Assembly (NCBI GenBank): GCA_965283955.1
Contig: CBDIQW010000001.1
Span: forward strand, 558,001-622,000
Origin: Emticicia sp965283955
GTDB taxonomy: Bacteria; Bacteroidota; Bacteroidia; Cytophagales; Spirosomataceae
DNA: 64,000 bases
Direction of reading: 5' to 3'
Positions 39,631-49,585 of the stretch are shown piece by piece. A program made the translations under genes and the position numbers. The notes beneath the pieces are model-generated. The model worked only from the letters and a program-made list of their open reading frames with translations, was not told the origin of the DNA and searched no databases. Position 1 is the stretch's first letter, and every line of letters starts with the position of its first letter.

Positions 39631-40017
39631 ATGAATCAAAAACCATCAGCCGCATTTGTCGGTGCATCTTGGGTAGCTATGGGTGCAGGGATGCTTGGCT
39701 ACATCATCGGGCTTTGGCGTTCGGAAATGCTTCTCAACGAAAAAGGCTATTATTTTACAATCCTTATATTAGGCTTATTTGCCGTAATTTCACTTCAAAA
39801 AAGCGTCAGAGACCGATTAGAAAATATACCTGTTACAGATATTTATTACAGTATTTGTTGGGTTTGTACAATACTCTCAATCGTTCTTTTGGCAGTTGGC
39901 TTGTGGAATGCGACGCTTCTACCAAGCGAAAAAGGGTTTTATGCTTTTGCTTTTTTGTTATCGCTTTTTGGAGCAATCGCAGTTCAGAAAAACACAAGAG
40001 ATAGTCAAATAAAATAA
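39631..40017 (+). CDS. yiaA: YiaA/YiaB two-helix domain inner-membrane protein
   Basis: A 128-residue protein made of two copies of the YiaAB two-helix domain, each with the pattern helix-NEKGYYF-helix (AAFVGASWVAMGAGMLGYII...LLNEKGYYFTILILGL; VCTILSIVLLAVGLWNATLL...SEKGFYAFAFLL). Function is unknown in all organisms. The next gene is separated by a large palindrome. Confidence 0.88.
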   Translation: MNQKPSAAFVGASWVAMGAGMLGYIIGLWRSEMLLNEKGYYFTILILGLFAVISLQKSVRDRLENIPVTDIYYSICWVCTILSIVLLAVGLWNATLLPSEKGFYAFAFLLSLFGAIAVQKNTRDSQIK

Positions 40018-40058
40018 AATTGGAGTTTTTATTAAATGAAACACTCCAAATAAAAAGA

Positions 40059-40109
40059 TTTGTTGAATACTCAATTAAACCAAATTGGTTTAATTGAGTA
40101 TTCAACAAA
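40059..40109. repeat. 51-base perfect palindrome
   Basis: 25-base arms (TTTGTTGAATACTCAATTAA... and its exact complement) around a single central A. Far larger than ordinary terminators in this window and not followed by a T-run. Origin unknown. Confidence 0.8.
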
Positions 40110-40120
40110 GTTCAAGTATT

Positions 40121-40161
40121 AAAATCGGTGGCTTAGAATTTTCTAAGTGCCAATTTTTTTT
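40121..40161 (+). terminator. terminator-like hairpin
   Basis: GGCTTAGAA / TTCTAAGTGCC with a bulge, extended by AAAAT / ATTTT, ending in a run of eight T (40154-40161). It probably ends transcripts from yiaA. Confidence 0.55.
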
Positions 40162-40222
40162 GATTTGTCTTCTTAATTATTTCAATCTTTCAAAAGTATC
40201 ATAGTGGAACTTCACAGCTTAA

Positions 40223-40275
40223 ACTATTCAGTTTAGATTTTATACTATTCAGTTCCTTTTTTATACTATTTGTTC
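40223..40275 (+). promoter_or_regulatory. three direct repeats at 21-base spacing, candidate LytTR-binding site
   Basis: ACTATTCAGTT at 40223 and again at 40244, then ACTATTTGTTC at 40265. The spacing is exactly 21 bases twice, placing all on one face of the helix. LytTR-family regulators bind paired direct repeats with this period. A similar pair (ACCATTCGTTT/ACCATTCATTT) precedes the LytTR regulator gene at 49586-49617 in the same orientation to its gene. Confidence 0.6.
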
Positions 40276-40343
40276 AATCATATTTTTTGAATCGAATAAA
40301 TAGGCTGAAACTTGAATCATCAAAACAAAAACAAATTCGCTAC

Positions 40344-41428
40344 ATGAAAACTATTGAAATTGATACACTTACACAAATTCATGCTTTAACAAGCAAAATG
40401 CCGAATCTTCTTAACGATGAAGATAAAGCCTTATTAAACCAAATCTACACAGAAGCACTTGAAGATTTAGAAGATGCTGATTCTATGTTTACCTACTCAA
40501 TTACAAAAGCAATGAGAAAGCATTTTGAAAACGGCCAGTCAAAAGAACATATTTATCTTCAAAAATTTGAGATTCCGCAAATACGTTTATTCGAACTTCT
40601 CATTCAACAATTTCCTTTGGCAAATCTTAGCCAACATTGCATCAATACCTTACTGGCCAACGAGTTAGCCAATCACTCAAATCCAGTATTGATGGATATT
40701 GGTATAGGTACAGGTATGCAAGTTTGTACTATTATTGAGCAACTTATTAGTAATCAAAACTGCCAAATCAAAAAACTTACGATTGTAGGCATTGAGCCCT
40801 ACGGCGAAGCTCTTAAAGTTACTGAGCAGAATATTAGTAAAATATCCCCGAATGCACCATTTAGCATTGATTTGATAACGAAAGAAGCTTTTATTGAAAG
40901 AATGGCATTGTCTGAAATCCAACAACTATTGCCAGCTACTTACGATGGCTTATATGTCAATGCTTCATTTGCCTTGCATCACATTCAAACTGCCGAAGAC
41001 CGAAAATTAGTTTTTGAAACTATTAAACGTCTAAAAGTTGATGCTTTTGCACTGAGCGAACCCAACTCAGACCACTTCGAAAAATCTTATGCTCAGCGTT
41101 TCAAAAACTGCATCAATCATTACGGCACATTATTTAAAATTATTGATACACTTGCAATTACAAGCAAAGAAAAAGCAGCATTAAAGCTTTTCTTCAGCCG
41201 TGAAATTGATGATGTTCTGGGCAATACCGAAGACGTAAGAGTAGAAAAACATTACGCCACCGAGCAATGGATTGAACTCTTTGAAGAAACTGGTTTTACG
41301 CTCGAAAAAAAGAAGCTAAGTTCGATTATACCACCTTAAACGGAACCATTCTACAACAAAACCTCCCAAATCGCTATTCGACAGCGTTTGAAGGCGAAGA
41401 AATAACCAGCCTCTTTTGGGCAAAATAA
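40344..41428 (+). pseudogene. GRAS-type SAM-dependent methyltransferase, 3' frame shift
   Basis: About 361 residues (ATG 40344, MKTIEIDTLTQIHALTSKMP). A helical N-terminal domain (to about 115) is followed by a Rossmann methyltransferase core: VLMDIGIGTGMQVCTIIEQL (SAM motif I), LTIVGIEPYGEAL, LYVNASFALHHIQ and DAFALSEPNSD. The overall pattern resembles bacterial GRAS-family proteins; the substrate is unknown. Near 41325 one base seems lost. The written frame ends SSIIPP, while the other frame continues YTTLNGTILQQNLPNRY and EITSLFWAK to 41428. It forms an operon with the aminotransferase 32 bases on, beneath the candidate LytTR site. Confidence 0.72.
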
Positions 41429-41460
41429 CCTACAAAATACCTTTAAACAAAATAGCTAAC

Positions 41461-42573
41461 ATGAAAACGCTTGCCAATTTAACTGCCATTGAAAATCAAC
41501 TTCATCAATTACTCGAAACCGATAAACCTATCAAACTCAATAGTAATGAGTCTCCGTTTGATTTGCCACAAACACTGAAAGATACTATTACCTCTAAAAT
41601 GGCTGAATTATCGTGGAATCGTTATCCTGATTTTCAACAAACTGATTTGGTCGAACTTTTAGCCGATTCGGTTGGGTTAAAAAATGAAAATATCTTACTC
41701 GGAAATGGTTCTTCACAGCTAATCCAACAAATCATTAACTGTTGTTCAAAGTTTGTTTCGGAAGTAATTATAGAAAATCCAACTTTTACACTTTATCATC
41801 AGATTTGTCAAAACGAAAGATTAAATTATAAAGAATGGCATTTAAACGAAAATGGCTCGTTCTGCATCGAAAGTTTCCCCGCAGTCAGCGAACCATCAAT
41901 CGTCATCATTACTTCGCCAAACAACCCAACTGGAGCAGTTTTGCCCAAAAAAGAGCTTGAAACCCTTTTACAAACATACCCTGAATGTATTTTTTTAGTT
42001 GATGAGGCATACGGCGAATTTGCGAATGAATCTTCGATTGAATTAATTCATAAATATTCAAATTTATTGGTTCTCAAAACCTTTTCAAAAGGATTTGGCC
42101 TTCCAAGTATGCGTTTTGGGTATGTTGCAGGAAGTAAAATTTTGATAGATTTGCTCAGAAAACATACCATCCCGTTTACCATCAATATTTTTAGTGAATT
42201 GATTGTTCGTGAATCTCTGACAAATAATTCTTTCAGACGCATTATCAAAACCAATCAAGAAAGAATCAAGAACCTTCGAGACTTTTCATTCTACGAACTT
42301 TCCGAAATAGCTGATAAAACCACTTTTAGTGTGAATGTTTCCCAATCCAATTTCCTACTACTTCGTTTCAATGATACTTCATTATTGAATGAAATAAAAG
42401 AAGTATTCACTGCAAAAAATATCACAGTGAGTTTCCCGATAGCAGATAGTATCAGAATCACCATCGGAACTGAAGTTGAAATGTCGAAAGTATTAAAAAT
42501 CATCAAACAATATGTAAATAGCTTCAAGGTTTCTTGTCAAGAAGCTATTCTTAATACACTTTCGGTTTATTAA
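41461..42573 (+). CDS. histidinol-phosphate aminotransferase-like PLP enzyme
   Basis: A 370-residue fold-type I aminotransferase (ATG 41461). Motifs: IKLNSNESPFDLP, WNRYPD, LGNGSSQLIQQ, ITSPNNPTGAVL, FLVDEAYGEF (Asp to PLP nitrogen), and the PLP lysine in LKTFSKGFGLPSMRFGY. It is HisC-like, but no other his genes are nearby. Its partner is a methyltransferase, so it more likely serves a small specialised pathway on a His-like or aromatic amino acid. Its stop is only 2 bases from the stop of the convergent sensor kinase. Confidence 0.85.
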   Translation: MKTLANLTAIENQLHQLLETDKPIKLNSNESPFDLPQTLKDTITSKMAELSWNRYPDFQQTDLVELLADSVGLKNENILLGNGSSQLIQQIINCCSKFVSEVIIENPTFTLYHQICQNERLNYKEWHLNENGSFCIESFPAVSEPSIVIITSPNNPTGAVLPKKELETLLQTYPECIFLVDEAYGEFANESSIELIHKYSNLLVLKTFSKGFGLPSMRFGYVAGSKILIDLLRKHTIPFTINIFSELIVRESLTNNSFRRIIKTNQERIKNLRDFSFYELSEIADKTTFSVNVSQSNFLLLRFNDTSLLNEIKEVFTAKNITVSFPIADSIRITIGTEVEMSKVLKIIKQYVNSFKVSCQEAILNTLSVY

Positions 42574-42575
42574 TC

Positions 42576-45500
42576 TTAAATCAATGGCACTTTCACAATA
42601 AAATCCGTCTCCGTTTCAATCGTTTCAAAGGGCTTGGAAGTCAGATAAGAATAGAGTTTCTTTAGGCTGTCAAGTCCTTGTTTGTTTGACGTTTCAACAA
42701 AACCTTTTTTTTGTAGATTATTCTTAATCATCAAGAAATCATCTTCAACATATACATTAATTACAAGAGGTCGTTCGTCTTCTATGATGTTGTGTTTGAT
42801 AGCATTCTCAAACATATTTTGGAGCGTAACAGGCACAATCGCATAATCTAAGTAGTCTTCATCAATGTCAATGTTAATCTGTAAACCCTCCTCAAATCGA
42901 GACGTTTGCAGGTCAATATAATTTTTCACGAAATTAATTTCTTGCTCAATCGTTACGGTCTCTTTGTCTTTACTTTGCAAAATATACCTATACATTGCCG
43001 ACAATTTTTGCAGGAATTTTGATGCTACCTTGGGTTCGGTGATTATCAAACTGTTGAGCGAAGTAAGACTATTAAACAAAAAATGTGGGTTCAAATGATT
43101 GATGAGATTTTGGTACTGAATTTCGGTTTTATCTTTCTCAAGTCTTGTAGATTGGATTTGTAAATGATGAATCTTGGCTCTTTGGCTTGCCCTAAAACTC
43201 ACAAAAAGGTAGAGAATCGTACCTAAAACCACTAACACCAATAATCTAAACCACCAAGTTTTATAAAAAACAGTACTAATATGAATCTTTATTTGGGCAG
43301 CTTTAGAAACAGCATTACCATTAATGGCTTTTACCATAAAAGTATAATCGCCACCATCTAAGTTCGAATAATTGGCCGAAGTTTCTTCGCCTGCTTTCAC
43401 CCAATTTTTATCAAATCCCTCCAATTTGTACATATACTGATACTTATTGATAGGCGAAAGTGGCAAGTAGCCATAGCCAATCGAAAAGCCATTTTGTTCC
43501 ACATCTAAGTTGACCGATTGGTTATTAGCGGTAAAAATCATCGGTGAATCGGCAAAATAGAGGTGATTAATTAATGGTGTATTGGGGAGTTTGTATTGAT
43601 TGATTCGTTCTGGAAAAAACTCGACTAAATACCACTGCATTGTTGAGACCAAGTTGCCGTTCGATAGGGAATATAAATTATTGTAATAATTATAATTGGT
43701 TTCATTAATAGGTAAAGTAAAATTGAGAAAACTGGCCTTAATAGGGTCAAATATTGAAAATTTGTTAGTAATTGAAGACCATACTTGTCCAAAATCATCC
43801 ACATTGGCCGACCAAATTACATCAGACATCAAGCCTTCACTTTCGCTCCAAAGGTGATATTTTGAAAATTTTGGGTCATATTTGAGTAAACCTTTATTTG
43901 GGGTAGCAATCCAAAAATGATTATTTTTGTCGGCAACAGGTAAGTTAAAATTTGCATCAAAATTGTTATTATTAAGGCTTTTCTGTGGAAAAAAGGCTTG
44001 ATTTTTCTCCGAAAACTGAAACAAAACACCACTCCAATCACTTGCCCAAATACCCTTGTTTCTATCCAAAAAAACTGAAACATTACCTTTCAACTTTCGA
44101 GTTCCGATATTTTTTTCAATGTCATAATAGTTGAACTGTTTTGAATTGACATTGTATTTCAAAACATATTTACCATAGCCCGAAAACCATAAGGTAGAGT
44201 CATTGGAGCTAATAAAATTAGAAATATATCTCTGCTTTTTTAGTACTTCTTCGGGGAGTGGAATTTCGTTAAACTTTTTAGTTTGTTTATCAAAGCTATA
44301 AAACCCTACATTACTGGCAATATAAAGCCGATTTTTCAGCTCTTTGACCGAATTGATGCGATTTTCAAAAGGAAATACTTCAAGTAAGTCGGTGACGGTA
44401 TTGTAGTGCAATAAACCGTCTCGGTGTGTACCTAACCACCACCAATGCTCTTTGTCGTCTTCTACACACAAAATACCAAAATTAAATTCAAGATTTGGCT
44501 GTTTCTTGTCAATTTTATAAACTTTGTAAAATGCTCTATCGGGATTTGTGTAAGAAATCCCATTCATAGTGGCAAACATCAGTGTACCGTCGCTGTCTTG
44601 CAGACCTGCAAAGAAAAAATCACTCGAAATAGAGTTTTTATCAGCCTTGTCATTAAAGAATTCGGTAATTTGTTGCGTTTTTGAATTGATAAAAAAGAGC
44701 GTATATACCCACGAAGATACCCAAAGGTTTTGCTGATTATCGAAAAACAAACTTGCTGTTAAACCAAGCATTTCAACACGACTACTTTTGAGTTCGTATT
44801 GCCTCGTAATTTTACCAGTAGCACCATCAAAAATGACAATCTTGTCTTTGAATGTACCAAAGGCAATTTGATTCTGACTACTTCTTGCAATAGCTGCGGC
44901 ATTTTCATTCTTGAAAACTTCTACCTGTTTAGGGTTATTTTTATGATGAAAAAACTGTTTTGAATGTAAGTCAAAATACATCAATCCAGAAGATGAAGTG
45001 AGCCAAAATCCATTTCTTGAGACATCTTCAATCAGTCCATTTCTTGAAACAATCCCTTCCAACATTGAGCTTACTTTGTTGGGTTCATTTTTAAATAATT
45101 CAAATTTTCGAGTCTTCTTAACGAACCTAAAAAGCCCAAAACTTGATGTGAACCAAACATCATCATTTTTATCACAGAATACGTTAAATATTTGTCCCAA
45201 AGGAGTTTTTCCATCTGAGTCAAAATTTTCAAAAGTTCCGTTTTTTTGATGATAGCACCCGAATCCAGCAGCAGTCGCATACCAAATATCGCCATCCATA
45301 TCAAGCGATAAATCATATATAACATTATCAATGAGGGAGTTAGGCTCTTTTCTATTTTTTTTGAATTTCAAAAAATGATTACCATCAAATCGATTTAGCC
45401 CATCGTAAGTACCCACCCAGACAAAGCCATTTTTATCTTTCAATAATTTAGTAACCACGTTGTTTGAAAGCCCATCTTTTTCTTGAATATGTTTAAATTC

Positions 45501-45629
45501 AAGATTCAATTGAGCAAACCCTTCGTAAGAAAGAAGATATATAAGAAAAATAACAACGGTTTTAATGAGTTGACGATTTGGAAAAACAGTTGGCATTTTC
45601 AAGGGTAGTTTAGGTGTAGCATTCCGCAT
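42576..45629 (-). CDS. propeller-type LytS-family sensor histidine kinase
   Basis: A 1017-residue sensor. A signal/anchor segment (about 22-40) precedes about 14 two-component regulator propeller repeats (HIQEKDGLSNNVVTKLLKDK, GFVWVGTYDGLNRFDG and so on) forming two periplasmic beta-propellers. Next come a Y_Y_Y domain (about 715-775, YMYKLEGFDKNWVKAGEE), one helix (about 785-805) and a LytS-type kinase core with His in NHLNPHFLFNSLTSLNSLI, then ATPase box FENAIKHNIIEDE. It is third in the operon regulator-kinase-kinase. The natural partner is the LytTR regulator at 48712-49485. The ligand is unknown. Confidence 0.92.
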   Translation of the reverse strand: MRNATPKLPLKMPTVFPNRQLIKTVVIFLIYLLSYEGFAQLNLEFKHIQEKDGLSNNVVTKLLKDKNGFVWVGTYDGLNRFDGNHFLKFKKNRKEPNSLIDNVIYDLSLDMDGDIWYATAAGFGCYHQKNGTFENFDSDGKTPLGQIFNVFCDKNDDVWFTSSFGLFRFVKKTRKFELFKNEPNKVSSMLEGIVSRNGLIEDVSRNGFWLTSSSGLMYFDLHSKQFFHHKNNPKQVEVFKNENAAAIARSSQNQIAFGTFKDKIVIFDGATGKITRQYELKSSRVEMLGLTASLFFDNQQNLWVSSWVYTLFFINSKTQQITEFFNDKADKNSISSDFFFAGLQDSDGTLMFATMNGISYTNPDRAFYKVYKIDKKQPNLEFNFGILCVEDDKEHWWWLGTHRDGLLHYNTVTDLLEVFPFENRINSVKELKNRLYIASNVGFYSFDKQTKKFNEIPLPEEVLKKQRYISNFISSNDSTLWFSGYGKYVLKYNVNSKQFNYYDIEKNIGTRKLKGNVSVFLDRNKGIWASDWSGVLFQFSEKNQAFFPQKSLNNNNFDANFNLPVADKNNHFWIATPNKGLLKYDPKFSKYHLWSESEGLMSDVIWSANVDDFGQVWSSITNKFSIFDPIKASFLNFTLPINETNYNYYNNLYSLSNGNLVSTMQWYLVEFFPERINQYKLPNTPLINHLYFADSPMIFTANNQSVNLDVEQNGFSIGYGYLPLSPINKYQYMYKLEGFDKNWVKAGEETSANYSNLDGGDYTFMVKAINGNAVSKAAQIKIHISTVFYKTWWFRLLVLVVLGTILYLFVSFRASQRAKIHHLQIQSTRLEKDKTEIQYQNLINHLNPHFLFNSLTSLNSLIITEPKVASKFLQKLSAMYRYILQSKDKETVTIEQEINFVKNYIDLQTSRFEEGLQINIDIDEDYLDYAIVPVTLQNMFENAIKHNIIEDERPLVINVYVEDDFLMIKNNLQKKGFVETSNKQGLDSLKKLYSYLTSKPFETIETETDFIVKVPLI
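42578..42703. repeat. 126-base direct repeat, copy 1 (kinase 3' end)
   Basis: Nearly identical to 45639-45764: the first 91 bases are identical, with two mismatches overall. It covers the 3' coding ends of two paralogous kinases that are much more diverged elsewhere, indicating local gene conversion. Confidence 0.85.
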
Positions 45630-45638
45630 TTTTGTATC

Positions 45639-45764
45639 AAATCAATGGCACTTTCACAATAAAATCCGTCTCCGTTTCAATCGTTTCAAAGGGCTTGGAA
45701 GTCAGATAAGAATAGAGTTTCTTTAGGCTATCAAGCCCTTGTTTGTTTGACGTTTCAACAAACC
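45639..45764. repeat. 126-base direct repeat, copy 2 (kinase 3' end)
   Basis: Partner of 42578-42703, offset 3061 bases, same orientation. Both copies encode the same C-terminal segment ending ETDFIVKVPLI. Confidence 0.85.
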
Positions 45765-48679
45765 CTTTCCGTTGGAGATTGTTCTTAACAACCAAATAAT
45801 CTTCTTCGATAAACACATCAATTTTCAAAGGATTTTCGTCTTCAATTATATTGTGCTTGATGGCGTTTTCAAAGAGATTTTGGAGCGTTACAGGTACAAC
45901 TCCATAAGTCAAATAATCTTCATCAATATTTATCTCAATCTGTAAACCATCCTCAAATCTTGATTTTTGGAGGTCAATATAGTTTTTTACAAAATTTAAT
46001 TCATGCTCAAGTGGAACAGTTTCTTTTTCTTTGCTCTGAAGAATATATCTGTAAATAGCAGATAATTTTTGTAAAAACTTCGATGCCGTTTTGGGTTCTG
46101 TAATAATCAAACTATTGAGCGAAGTAAGACTATTAAACAAAAAATGAGGATTGAGATGATTAATGAGATTTTGGTACTGAATCTCGGTTTTGTCTTTTTC
46201 TAAACGTGTAGATTGGAGTTGAAGGTGATGGATTTTTTTACGTTGATTATTCTGAGACCGAACATAGCCATAAATCAATCCAGCCACAGCTAAAATACAC
46301 AAAATAATAAACCAAGTAGTCTTATAAAAAGGTGTAGCAATAAATATTTTGAACGATGTTTCTTCGGTTTCCCAACTTTTATCTTTGGCTATTGCCTTCA
46401 ATCTAAACGTATAACTCCCCGACCGAAGGCTGTTGTAATTTGCTTCAAAACTACTCGAAACAGTCCATTTTCCGTCTGCTCCTTCTAAAAAATATTGGAT
46501 GTTATACGGAGAAGCGGCGTTATCGGTTAGCATTCCAAATTTTATTTGTAAGCTATTTTCGTGGGGTTGCAGGTTAATATTTTTTTGATAATGTAGGCTT
46601 GTTTCTATGCCATTGACGGCAATCATACTTACCAAAGGTTTATCTTTTTGAGGTCGGAATTTATACTTATCCGGATAAAACTCAACAATAATGTCTCTTA
46701 CGTTTCCGATAATATTTCCATTGCTCAAAGTCATTAATTGATTGATGTAAGCATGATTATTTTCGCTTAAAGGCAGCGTAAAATTGTAAAAACTATTTAA
46801 TTTGGGATTGAAAATCGAAAACTGATTGTAGCAGGCAGTCCATATTTTTTCGTTTTTATCCTCAGTTACAGCCATCACATGGTCATTTATCAGTCCATCT
46901 TGCTGTTTGATTTGCTTACTCAAATCACTAACGGTGTTATAATAAATAAGCCCATCTCCTTTTTTTGCTATCCAAAGATTACCTTTTCGGTCGGCTGTAA
47001 AATTGGAATAAAAGGCATCAATTGATTCGGCTTCATCACTATTTCTCATCCGAACCTTTTTGAGTTTGTTTTTATCAGTAGTAAATAAAAGTCCATTGTC
47101 AGTAATCACCCATAATTTATCTTTTATAAATGTAGGCTTTGTAAGAGAAACCGTTTTTTTTAATTCAGCAGATTCAAAAAATATGCTGTCTAACTGCTGT
47201 GTTTTTATGGCTCCATTTTAAGATACTTTTGGTGTAATTCCATAAAAAATTCCTTTTTCAATGACAGCATCGCTGACCATCAGTTTATCAAATGGGGGTG
47301 TCCATTCAACTGGTTTGAAACTTCCCGAACCTCTTTTAGTCCACAAACCGTTAGAAGCCAAAAGAAATACCTGATTATCTAAAAAAATTAGACTATTTAC
47401 ATCTTCTGGTGTGCTTTTTGATTTATTAGGTACAGAATTTTGCAAATCCCACGATTCGACTTTTGAAGTTTTGCTATTATATTTTACCAATTTTTTATCA
47501 GCGGTAGCATACCACCAAGTACTATCTTTGGGATTCTCTGTAATATAAATTATCGAATTGGCTTGTTCGTTGGCAGCATTGACATTCTGCTTATGAACTT
47601 TATAAAAAGAACCAGAAATATTAGATTTTGAGATTCCACCAACACTACCAAACCACAAAGTACCGTCAGTTTCTTGCATAATTGTCCAAAAGAAATCCCC
47701 AGCAATTGTCGTAATATCGCCATTATCATGTTTGAAACGAGTGATTTTGTTTCCATGCAAATAATCAATCAGATACAATTCATAACTCCAAGTAGAAAGC
47801 CATAAATTGTGTTCTTTATCTTCAAATAACGTGCCTCCGGTCAGATTGGGATTTTGGGTACTTAAATCAATCAAAAACTTAATTTTCTTGTTATTTGGGT
47901 CAAAACAAATTAGTTTTTTGAGTTCATTATCCATATACCAATAATGTCCATAAGGGGTTTTGCAGAGAGCAGAAACACTGTGATTATTGAAAAGTGTAGA
48001 GTTAGGCGAATTGATTACAGAAATAATTTTTTTTTCATTTTTGTCGTAGTATTTCAGCCCTTTTCGTGTTGCTATCCAAAACCCTTTTCCATCAGGACTT
48101 TCTTCAAAACCGTTTTTCCTAATACCGCCTTCAAAACTATTCTTCAAGGCAGGAGGTAGCTCAAACGAATCGGTCTTTTTCATTTAAAACTGCAACATAA
48201 AAATCATTTGTAGCCCAGATTCTTTTCTGACTGTCATAACAAATATTAAATATGACGGGATATTCTTGCTGTTTCGGAACTTGATACCGTTTGAATTTGC
48301 CAGTGGCCGTATTCAAACAAAATACGCCTTTATCTGTACCGCCCCAAATATTCCCTTTATCGTCTTCAAACAGTTCGTGAACAGCACTATGAGGCAGAGA
48401 ATTTTTGTCTTTGGTGTTGAAATAAGTATAAAAGTGCTTACCATCATAGCGATTCAGCCCATTGTAAGTACCTATCCACAAGATACCCTTACTGTCTTTT
48501 AGAAAGCAATTAACATTGTTAAAACTCAATCCATCTTTTTCTTTAATATGCGAAAAGAAAAAAGGTTTTTGCTGCCCTTTTGTAGAGAATATTTTGAAAA
48601 CCAATAGTATAAAAAAAGTACATTTTACCAATCCAAAATTAAATTTTAGACTTTGTTGAAAGTAAATATTTTTAAATCC

Positions 48680-48715
48680 AAAATCTGAAATACGAAATCC
48701 GAAATCTTTTATCAT
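48680..48715. repeat. GATTTCGGATTT-type repeat at a gene start
   Basis: On the minus strand: tandem GATTTCGGATTTCG-like units. Such units are usually intergenic. Here they encode the first residues of a kinase (DFGFRISDFGF). Confidence 0.5.
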
Positions 48716-49485
48716 TTTTCCAACCATTTTTTAAAAATTGGGGCTTTTTGGCGACTAATATCAATCTCAATACTTTGATAAGGTTCTTTCAGTTTTAGCA
48801 TAAGTTTAGAATTTTCTAAACCCCAAACACGGCTAATTATATCAATATTTACGATGTACTGACGGTTGACTCTATAAAATCGATCGGGGTCGAGCATGGC
48901 TTCTATTTCATCCATCGTATCACCATCTACAACATACTTATCGTTGGCTTTTGTATGAATAAACACCAATGAGTCATACTTAAAAAAGGCAATATCAGAA
49001 GTTTTTATTGGCACCCAAGCGTTTCGATGGCTACATAAAAAATGTTCTTTATACGCTGGTTTTGCCGAGCCACCCGACTGCAACATTTCAACCAAGCGAT
49101 TGATGTCGAGCGAGGATTTCGACTGGCTTTTATTGATATTCTTTGCTTTCTGAATGGCTTTTTCTAAATCTTCGGGTTCGACAGGTTTTAATAAATAATC
49201 AATCCCGTTTACCTTGAAAGCCTTGATTGCATATTCGTTATACGAAGTAGTAAAAATAATTGGACACGAAAGCGTAAATTTTTCAAAAATCTCAAAACTT
49301 ACCCCATCTGCCAGCTGTATATCTGCAAAAATCACATCAGGTTCGGCATTTTCACCCAGCCATCGAAGGGTAGTTTTTACACTTGGTAAAACCTCCAAAA
49401 TTTTAATATCAGCATCAATTTCAGCAATTTTGAAGGTTAACTCCTTCGCAACTAACTTTTCGTCTTCAATAATAATGGCATTCAT
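48712..49485 (-). CDS. LytTR-family response regulator
   Basis: A 257-residue regulator, first gene of the regulator-kinase-kinase operon. The receiver domain has IIEDE, phosphoacceptor Asp55 (VIFADIQLADG), FTTSYNEYAIKAF and LLKPVEPEDL. The LytTR DNA-binding domain (about 150-255) has IKTSDIAFFKYDSLVFIHT, DRFYRVNRQYIVNIDIISRV and EIDISRQKAPIFKKWL. A perfect-consensus promoter (49526-49557) and a 21-base direct repeat (49586-49617) lie upstream, suggesting autoregulation. Partners are the two kinases that follow. Confidence 0.94.
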   Translation of the reverse strand: MNAIIIEDEKLVAKELTFKIAEIDADIKILEVLPSVKTTLRWLGENAEPDVIFADIQLADGVSFEIFEKFTLSCPIIFTTSYNEYAIKAFKVNGIDYLLKPVEPEDLEKAIQKAKNINKSQSKSSLDINRLVEMLQSGGSAKPAYKEHFLCSHRNAWVPIKTSDIAFFKYDSLVFIHTKANDKYVVDGDTMDEIEAMLDPDRFYRVNRQYIVNIDIISRVWGLENSKLMLKLKEPYQSIEIDISRQKAPIFKKWLEK

Positions 49486-49525
49486 GGCTAATTCCTGTTT
49501 ACTGTCGTAGATTTAAAATACTAAT

Positions 49526-49557
49526 CAAATTTATTTTTAAAATCACTCAATTGCAAA
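49526..49557 (-). promoter_or_regulatory. promoter of the LytTR regulator operon
   Basis: On the minus strand TTTG (49557-49554), exactly 20 bases, then TAAATTTG (49533-49526), matching TTTG-N20-TAnnTTTG. The start codon is 40 bases downstream. Confidence 0.75.
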
Positions 49558-49585
49558 AATTCGTATTTCAATAGCAGATTATTCA

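Larger units (their letters stand above)
40018..40343. other. regulatory intergenic region before the methyltransferase operon
   Basis: A 326-base gap with no gene. It holds, in order, a 51-base perfect palindrome (40059-40109), an imperfect terminator-like hairpin with a T-run (40121-40161), and three direct repeats at 21-base spacing (40223-40275). The GRAS-type methyltransferase starts at 40344. Confidence 0.75.
45637..48715 (-). pseudogene. propeller-type LytS-family sensor histidine kinase, frame broken
   Basis: About 1025 residues, paralogue of the downstream kinase. I set the start at ATG 48715, whose ATGA overlaps the regulator's stop. Its first codons (KDFGFRISDFGF) derive from an intergenic-type repeat. 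The propellers begin HIKEKDGLSFNNVNCFLKD. The frame shifts near 48175 (VLN into KKTDSFELPP), and an in-frame TAA at 47218-47220 interrupts ITPKVS/NGAIKTQQ; coding continues in the same frame. The C-terminus has a Y_Y_Y-like domain, a helix and the kinase core (NHLNPHFLFNSL, FENAIKHNIIEDE). Its stop is 7 bases from the next kinase start. Confidence 0.86.

Noticed and set aside
40223..40275. Short CRISPR-like array
   Set aside because: Only three 11-base repeats with 10-base gaps and no cas genes; the geometry fits a LytTR-type binding site.
44445..44684. Plus-strand open frame inside the first propeller kinase
   Set aside because: It overlaps conserved propeller coding on the other strand and has no recognisable features.
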